Assembly (NCBI RefSeq): GCF_016097555.1
Contig: NC_054702.1
Coordinates: 109,800,727-109,864,726 of the forward strand
Direction: 5' to 3'
Origin: Gigantopelta aegis
Taxonomy: Eukaryota; Mollusca; Gastropoda; Neomphalida; Peltospiridae
DNA: 64,000 bases
Under the pieces are notes generated by a model that did no database searches, had not been told where the DNA came from, and worked only from the letters and a program-made list of their open reading frames with translations. Position numbers and translations under genes: made by a program. Each line of letters starts with the position of its first letter. The first letter of the stretch is position 1. This document shows, in pieces, positions 37,005 to 64,000 of this stretch.

Positions 37005-37318
37005 GTTTGACGTAGCCAAGTGGTATAGCACTCGCCTGATGCGCGGTCGGTCTAGGATCGATCCCCATCAGTGGACCCATTGGGTTATATCTCGTTCCAG
37101 CCATTGCAACACGACTGGTATATATCAAAGGCAGTGGTATGTGTTATCCTGTCTGTGGGAAGGTCCATATAAAATATCCATTAATACTAATGGAAAAATG
37201 TAGCAGGTTTTCTCTCTAAGACTATACAACAAAATTACAATAGCCGATATTTGTCATGCAGTAGCCGATGATTAATAAATTAATGTGCTCTAGTGATGCC
37301 GTTAAACTAAAACAAACT
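37005..37318 (+). mobile_element. SINE, near full length
   Basis: The head 'gacgtagccaagtggtatagc', B box 'ggtctaggatcgatccc' and 3' end 'gtgatgccgttaaactaaaac' are all present. Confidence 0.88.
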
Positions 37319-37689
37319 TTAAACAAAGTTTATTTATAAATGGTGATTGCTGCACACATCGCACCTTTACCAGCTTCTTATCTTCACCCCTACCCATCTC
37401 ACCAACACCATATGAGTATTCGTAAATATCGGTATCCCCCACCCCCACCCCACCCCACACCCCCCACCCAAAAAAAAAGGAAAGAAAGAAGAAAAAGAAA
37501 ATGTGAGAATATGGTTTCCTGTTACTTAATATGTGACAATTGCCTGGAATGTCCTCATTTCGTGCGGATGTCACTGGCGTGAAGCAAACAGCAGATATAC
37601 TAATTACTATATCTACCTCGAGCCGGCTCAAGGTGTTCACCATATACAGACAGGCGTCGTTAGTGAGAATTACTCTCCTTCGGAAACAG

Positions 37690-37771
37690 CCAATCAGATT
37701 GCAGTTTTGGAGATTATATCGTCAGCTATAAAGTTGCAAGAAACAAGATCTTCACAGAACAGCCCGGGAAC
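37690..37771 (+). promoter_or_regulatory. Candidate promoter and non-coding first exon of the myosin gene
   Basis: CCAAT (37690-37694) and TATAAA (37727-37732) are followed about 40 bp later by a strong donor 'gggaac|gtaagtacg' at 37772. A start near 37757 would give a roughly 15-nt leader exon, joined across about 3.9 kb to the 5' UTR acceptor near 41691. Spacing and order fit a core promoter plus leader exon, as known for some animal muscle myosin genes. No transcript evidence; the upstream context is otherwise anonymous. Confidence 0.35.
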
Positions 37772-38134
37772 GTAAGTACGATTGGTTTGCATGAGCCATA
37801 CGCTGTAATTTCAAAGACGATATTTAGTGAACTTCTTAATCTTTTTCATCTTTTTTTTTTCATTTTAAATATTTGTTGCTTTTTTACTTTTGCATGCTAT
37901 TTGTATTTATAACCACAATTTAGCGTTATATATAAATTCAATTATATAATACACCTGTAGCTAGGAGTTTGCAGGAAGGTTCGTTTTACCATAAATGAAT
38001 GGTAATTTAAATATCTGAAAGAGTAGTATAGCCTCGATATTACATTATGCAGCACTGTACTCCGTTAAGGTGTTAAAATGTTGTAGTTGATGACCGGCTA
38101 AAAGGCTGTATGGAGTACCGGAATCGCATCATAT

Positions 38135-38455
38135 GACGTTGCACGAGCTACCACGCCCTCCCCACTTTAAGAATTTGAAGGGCACATATCGTGTAGTTAC
38201 GGACCTGTATTATTATGTTTTATTAACATTTTATTTCGATTTATTTTGTGTCTGGAGTCACTGATATTCATAGTGTTGACGCCTGCTAATTTACTACCTG
38301 AAGTAGCGAAATCACGTTGCATGGAATGCACCACCCCTCCCCCTTTAAGAGTTTGAAGGGCAACCATCACGTAGTTACGGACCTGTATCATTATGTTTCT
38401 GTATACATTTTTATTTCGTTTCATTTCGTGTCTGGAATCATTGTGGTTCACACGA
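38135..38455. repeat. Tandem duplication of about 146 bp
   Basis: 'tttgaagggca' to 'tcatagtgttgacg' (about 38135-38280) recurs at about 38310-38455 with 'gtagttacggacctgtat' shared exactly. Copies are moderately diverged. Confidence 0.7.
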
Positions 38456-38734
38456 TGTGTGTCTGTGGTTTAAAGGATTGTTACCTGAGGCGGATACCAC
38501 GATTCTCTCAACAGTGTGCATATTCTATGGATTATTCCGCGGATTTCGTCTTTGTTTTGTTTAAGTAACTCATTCATTCATTCATTTATTCATTCACTGA
38601 TATTTTATGTGCCTTACGACATTGTTTGAAAATACCTTTCGAGTCCAGAAAAAAATATATTGCAATAAAAGAGAACATTTATTTGAGCAGGGATGGGTTC
38701 CAACCCCGAAACCCTCCCATGCACACGCGACTAT

Positions 38735-38757
38735 CAGGGGCGGATCCAGGATTAAGT

Positions 38758-38790
<33 letters not shown>

Positions 38791-39007
38791 AATGTGTCAA
38801 AGGTAAATGAGCCGAACTCCTAAAAGGAGCGAGTTTTGTAGGGGGACGGTGGCATGTATTTTGAAATAAGAATGTTCAGAGACGAGTTTTAGGCAAATTT
38901 AATTTTCATTAGTATGGATGATGAATTAAAAATAAAATTCTCATAAAAATGGGCAGTTCAAACAGGGGCGGGAGGGGATTATGGGACACCCCCTGGATCC
39001 GCCAATG
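38735..39007. mobile_element. MITE with GGCGGATCCAGG ends
   Basis: Left 'caggggcggatccagg'; right, reversed, 'cattggcggatccagg'. It contains a (TG)n tract. No exact target duplication found. Confidence 0.6.
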
Positions 39008-39538
39008 ATACTTCTCAATCAAACTAACCGTTTCGTGTCTCAGTGCAGTGTCTGCTACAGAACTAGTTAAATATTGAAACTTGATGTGCGTACAAATTAA
39101 ACTATAACAGTCGGCTAAGTATTACTGGTGTTTATAGCTTACCGATAATCAGTTTAATCTGAGACAGGTTTGGCTATTCTAATCATGTCTGTTATAACGC
39201 AGAAACATACAAAATGTATTGGTATTTCATTATAGGATTTAATCAAATTAAAAAGAAAAGTAAAAAATATTAAATATTAACTATGCATATGTAAAATAAA
39301 ATTGCTATTAAAACTGTAAAACACATTTTGGTCTCATTGTCATACTATTTGGGTGGGTATATTTTTAGCATTGTGTCGACAATGCATTTATGTTTACAGA
39401 CCATTCATACATATATAGCAAATGTTACATGTTATCTGTGACGTTATAGAATAAATTGGGAAAATATATTTAATACAATTAAGAATGGAATGAAAATAAA
39501 ATTACGTAATTAAAAACAACAAGAAAAAACAATAAAAA

Positions 39539-39540
<2 letters not shown>

Positions 39541-39606
<66 letters not shown>
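39541..39606. repeat. (TA)n microsatellite
   Basis: About 33 uninterrupted TA units. Confidence 0.97.
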
Positions 39607-39611
<5 letters not shown>

Positions 39612-39864
39612 TTTATTTAGTTTGAGTTTGTGACATATTTGATGTGTTATTATTTTTGTAATCGAATTAATTATAGTTCCTAGCTGATTATTCAGAATTA
39701 GAGCTTGAACAACACTCTATGAAGTTATCTAATACACATATCTAATACTAATATCAATACTAAAACGTATGCATACTTTTATATATATTTCATTCTGTCG
39801 TATTAACCGCATTTTATCTTGTTCACATGTATGTTTTAGGCGCGAGCGCCACATGTTCAACAAT

Positions 39865-40215
39865 ATTAACTATATACCTGATGTACCCTAATATATAAAT
39901 GCGGTTGAGAGAATATTAACTATATACCTGATGCACCCTAATATATAAATGCGGTTTAGAGAATGTTAACTATATACCTGATGCACCCTAATATATAAAT
40001 GCGGTTTAGAGAATGTTAACTATATACCTGATGCACCCTAATATATAAATGCGGTTGAGAGAATGTTAACTATATACCTGATGCACCCTAATATATAAAT
40101 GCGGTTTAGAGAATGTTAACTATATACCTGATGTACCCTAATATATAAATGCGGTTTAGAGAATGTTAACTATATACCTGATGTACCCTAATATATAAAT
40201 GCGGTTTAGAGAATG
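39865..40215. repeat. 50-bp tandem array, 7 units
   Basis: The unit contains 'ttaactatatacctgatgca' and 'ccctaatatataaatgcggt'. Units are nearly identical, with c/t variation in 'gatg(c/t)accc', which suggests recent expansion. Confidence 0.93.
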
Positions 40216-40321
40216 TCAGACGAATTTGAAGATTCTTATGGTCTCAAAAATAATATTTTAATCAGGAAACTACGTTTTGGCTGGGAACAAATGCTAGTAT
40301 TGTAAGATGACCAACTACTTT

Positions 40322-40620
40322 TAAATATCAACTTTAATTTACACATGTGAAATATTACCTTCAATTTAAAATGTGAAACATTTACCCTCAATTTAACGTG
40401 TGGCACATGACATTTAGCTTACAAGTGTAAAGAATGACATTTAACTAACAAATGTGACATTTAACTAACAAACCTTTAACTTTCAAATGTGAAACATAAC
40501 ATTCGGCATACAAATTTCAAACATGACCGTTAACTTACTAATTTATATAAAACATTACTTTGAATAGACAAATGTGAAATATCCTCGTTTGCACACATTT
40601 GTGAAATCTGCTCATTAACA
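40322..40620. repeat. Degenerate short tandem repeats
   Basis: Loose repeats of 'aaatgtgaaacat' and 'tgacatttaacttac' about every 30-40 bp; too diverged to set a unit. Confidence 0.5.
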
Positions 40621-40688
40621 AACGTCAAATATAAATGACCAAGCCCGGGTCGAACCTAAACTAACTGGGCTTCGGTCAACTAACTTCC

Positions 40689-40689
<1 letters not shown>

Positions 40690-40725
<36 letters not shown>

Positions 40726-41035
40726 ACACAGTGCTGGAGCAAAACCTAAAATTAAAGCAAAGATGATACAGATATTCGGGCAAAATGTGCTAACCTGAGA
40801 CATTTTTGCCGTGTATTTCCATCATTCTACCATCAAAATTAGTTGTAATACACATAAAAATAAATAAAAATGTAGTGATTTGTTTGCAACCCTATATAGT
40901 AGTTTGGTAGTAATGCTAATATTCATGAATAAATGTTCTTATGCAGATTCGAGCATTTTCGTTTAATTCGGGCAAGAGCCAACCTGCCCCCCCCCCCCCC
41001 CCCCGACAAAAATGGGAGCCCTTACGCCTGGTAGT
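40690..41035. repeat. Poly-C runs flanking a 'gcccgaat' type repeat
   Basis: Long C runs at 40689-40725 and 40987-41004 flank AT-rich sequence with 'attcgggcaaaatgtgctaa' at one side and 'tcgggcaagagccaac' at the other. Confidence 0.55.
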
Positions 41036-41095
41036 ATAGTTAGTGTGATTGATCATTTACTAGCCATACTTATTGACCACTTATTATCTTACAGC

Positions 41096-41464
41096 TTAAA
41101 GTCGTAGACCCTAGTTTCAAACCGTAAAAATGGACACTAAGTTTAAGTTAATCTACAAACCTGTAACACATTTGAATAAAATTACAACAAAGTGAAACAA
41201 GAGTCTCTGATGACATTGAAACAGGGGAATATCCTTTAAAAGAGACCAGAACTCGACTCCATAACCGTTACTTCTTAGACGAAATATTTGAAAAATGCAT
41301 TTTGTGATATTAGAAACACCACAATGACCAGAAACACTTCGTTTGTATGGAAATGGATTATCTAAATAATAAAATATAAGTAATGTTTGATTTCAATGAT
41401 CTTAGACGGCTCTAATAGTGAAAAATATGCCTTAGAGTTTAAAAACTTAGGACTGTCACTTTAA
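41096..41464. mobile_element. TTAA-flanked MITE, short relative of the 12970 element
   Basis: TTAA at both ends. Left 'agtcgtagaccctagtt'; right, reversed, 'agtgacagtcctaagtt'. 'aatctacaaacctgtaacac' and 'aaaaatgcattttgtg' are shared with 12970-13788. It ends about 230 bp upstream of the myosin 5' UTR acceptor. Confidence 0.75.
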
Positions 41465-41492
41465 CAAATTAAACGAAATAAAAACAACATAG

Positions 41493-41493
41493 T

Positions 41494-41572
<79 letters not shown>
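41493..41572. repeat. (GA)n microsatellite
   Basis: About 80 bp of GA with one interruption, in the putative 5' UTR intron of the myosin gene. GA tracts can bind GAGA-type factors in insects; relevance here is unknown. Confidence 0.95.
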
Positions 41573-41573
<1 letters not shown>

Positions 41574-41691
41574 ACGAAAGAAAGAAAAGAAAGAAAGAAT
41601 GAATGAATGAAATAAATATAAAGAATGAAAGAAAGAAAAAGACAAAAATAAGGGAGTATTTGCAATATAATGTTTTTGTCTATTATTTTAG

Positions 41692-41798
41692 TCTTGAGTT
41701 TGCTGGGGTCTGCACTTCTACAGTAGGAGTCGGTCGAGCATCGTACAGTCACAGGAATAATTTCGATCCCTTTCCCTGTTTGACACCTCCACCTCATC
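41692..41798 (+). promoter_or_regulatory. Myosin 5' UTR with candidate splice acceptor
   Basis: 'tttttgtctattattttag' ends at 41691, a good pyrimidine-AG acceptor 107 bp before the ATG. A second AG after 'cacttctacag' ends at 41723. Context before the start is 'ctcatcatgg'. Confidence 0.4.
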
Positions 41799-63701
<21,903 letters not shown>

Positions 63702-63769
63702 GTGAGACATATTTGTAAATCTATTTATTCTAGTAATGAAAGGTAATACAGAAACACTACTATTGCGAA

Positions 63770-63896
63770 CACTGGCGTAGCCAGGAGCGAGGGGCATGTG
63801 AGCCTCTTTTCCCCCATCACCTTTTATATTTTTCAGTTGCCCCATAACATGACCCAATGTGGGTGCCCCCCAAATAAAAACCTAACTACGCCAGTG
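63770..63896. mobile_element. MITE with CACTGGCGTAG ends
   Basis: Left 'cactggcgtagccag'; right, reversed, 'cactggcgtagttag'. 127 bp, in the intron after exon 13. No exact target duplication found. Confidence 0.65.
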
Positions 63897-64000
63897 AATG
63901 TGACCTGGGTTTTTTATTTTCACAAAAATAATTGTGATATTGTGACTATATGTTATTGTCTGTATTCCTCAGACAATAATCGTGACTATATGTTATTGTC

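Overview
The window looks like nuclear DNA of a mollusc, probably a gastropod. It has intron-split genes with canonical splice sites, a muscle myosin heavy chain close to molluscan sequences, many tRNA-derived SINEs ending in gtgtcgttaaacaaaacaaac, many small terminal-inverted-repeat elements (MITEs), and long microsatellites and poly-G/C runs. The species cannot be fixed by reading alone. I see no bacterial, viral or LTR-element genes.

Region 1 (about 4.1-14.4 kb, + strand): a five-exon gene for a 136-residue secreted/ER protein. It has a signal peptide, a short acidic spacer, a dense cysteine-rich domain and a C-terminal RDEL. The domain resembles the cysteine-rich C-terminus of vertebrate sarcoplasmic reticulum histidine-rich calcium-binding protein (HRC) as I remember it. 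Intron 1 carries a 1.7-kb foldback inverted repeat, two small inverted-repeat elements and a further inverted duplication. Intron 2 has a CAGGG-ended MITE, intron 3 a SINE and intron 4 a TTAA-flanked MITE.

Region 2 (about 14.4-37.5 kb): no host gene that I can support. It holds SINEs, MITEs, a 5'-truncated LINE, a 28-bp tandem array, a 39-bp array open in all three forward frames, and a 5-kb array of a 44-bp unit with higher-order structure.

Region 3 (about 37.7-63.7 kb, + strand): the 5' part of a muscle myosin II heavy-chain gene. Thirteen coding exons give 584 in-frame codons, from the initiator Met through P-loop, switch I, switch II and relay helix; the gene runs off the right edge. A CCAAT/TATA/splice-donor cluster 4 kb upstream is a candidate promoter and non-coding first exon. 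Intron 1 appears to be GC-AG.

The myosin introns are unusually invaded at their splice sites. A 51-bp minisatellite runs into the exon 3 acceptor. A SINE insertion duplicated the exon 6 acceptor. A 79-bp tandem array copied the 3' end of exon 8 and its donor eleven more times. Two back-to-back MITEs end 19 bp before exon 9. A Tc1-like transposon with intact ends, but a transposase lacking the middle catalytic Asp, sits in a (TA)n tract of intron 10. Both recognisable genes fit muscle (thick-filament motor; sarcoplasmic reticulum lumen), but nothing shows that they are co-regulated.
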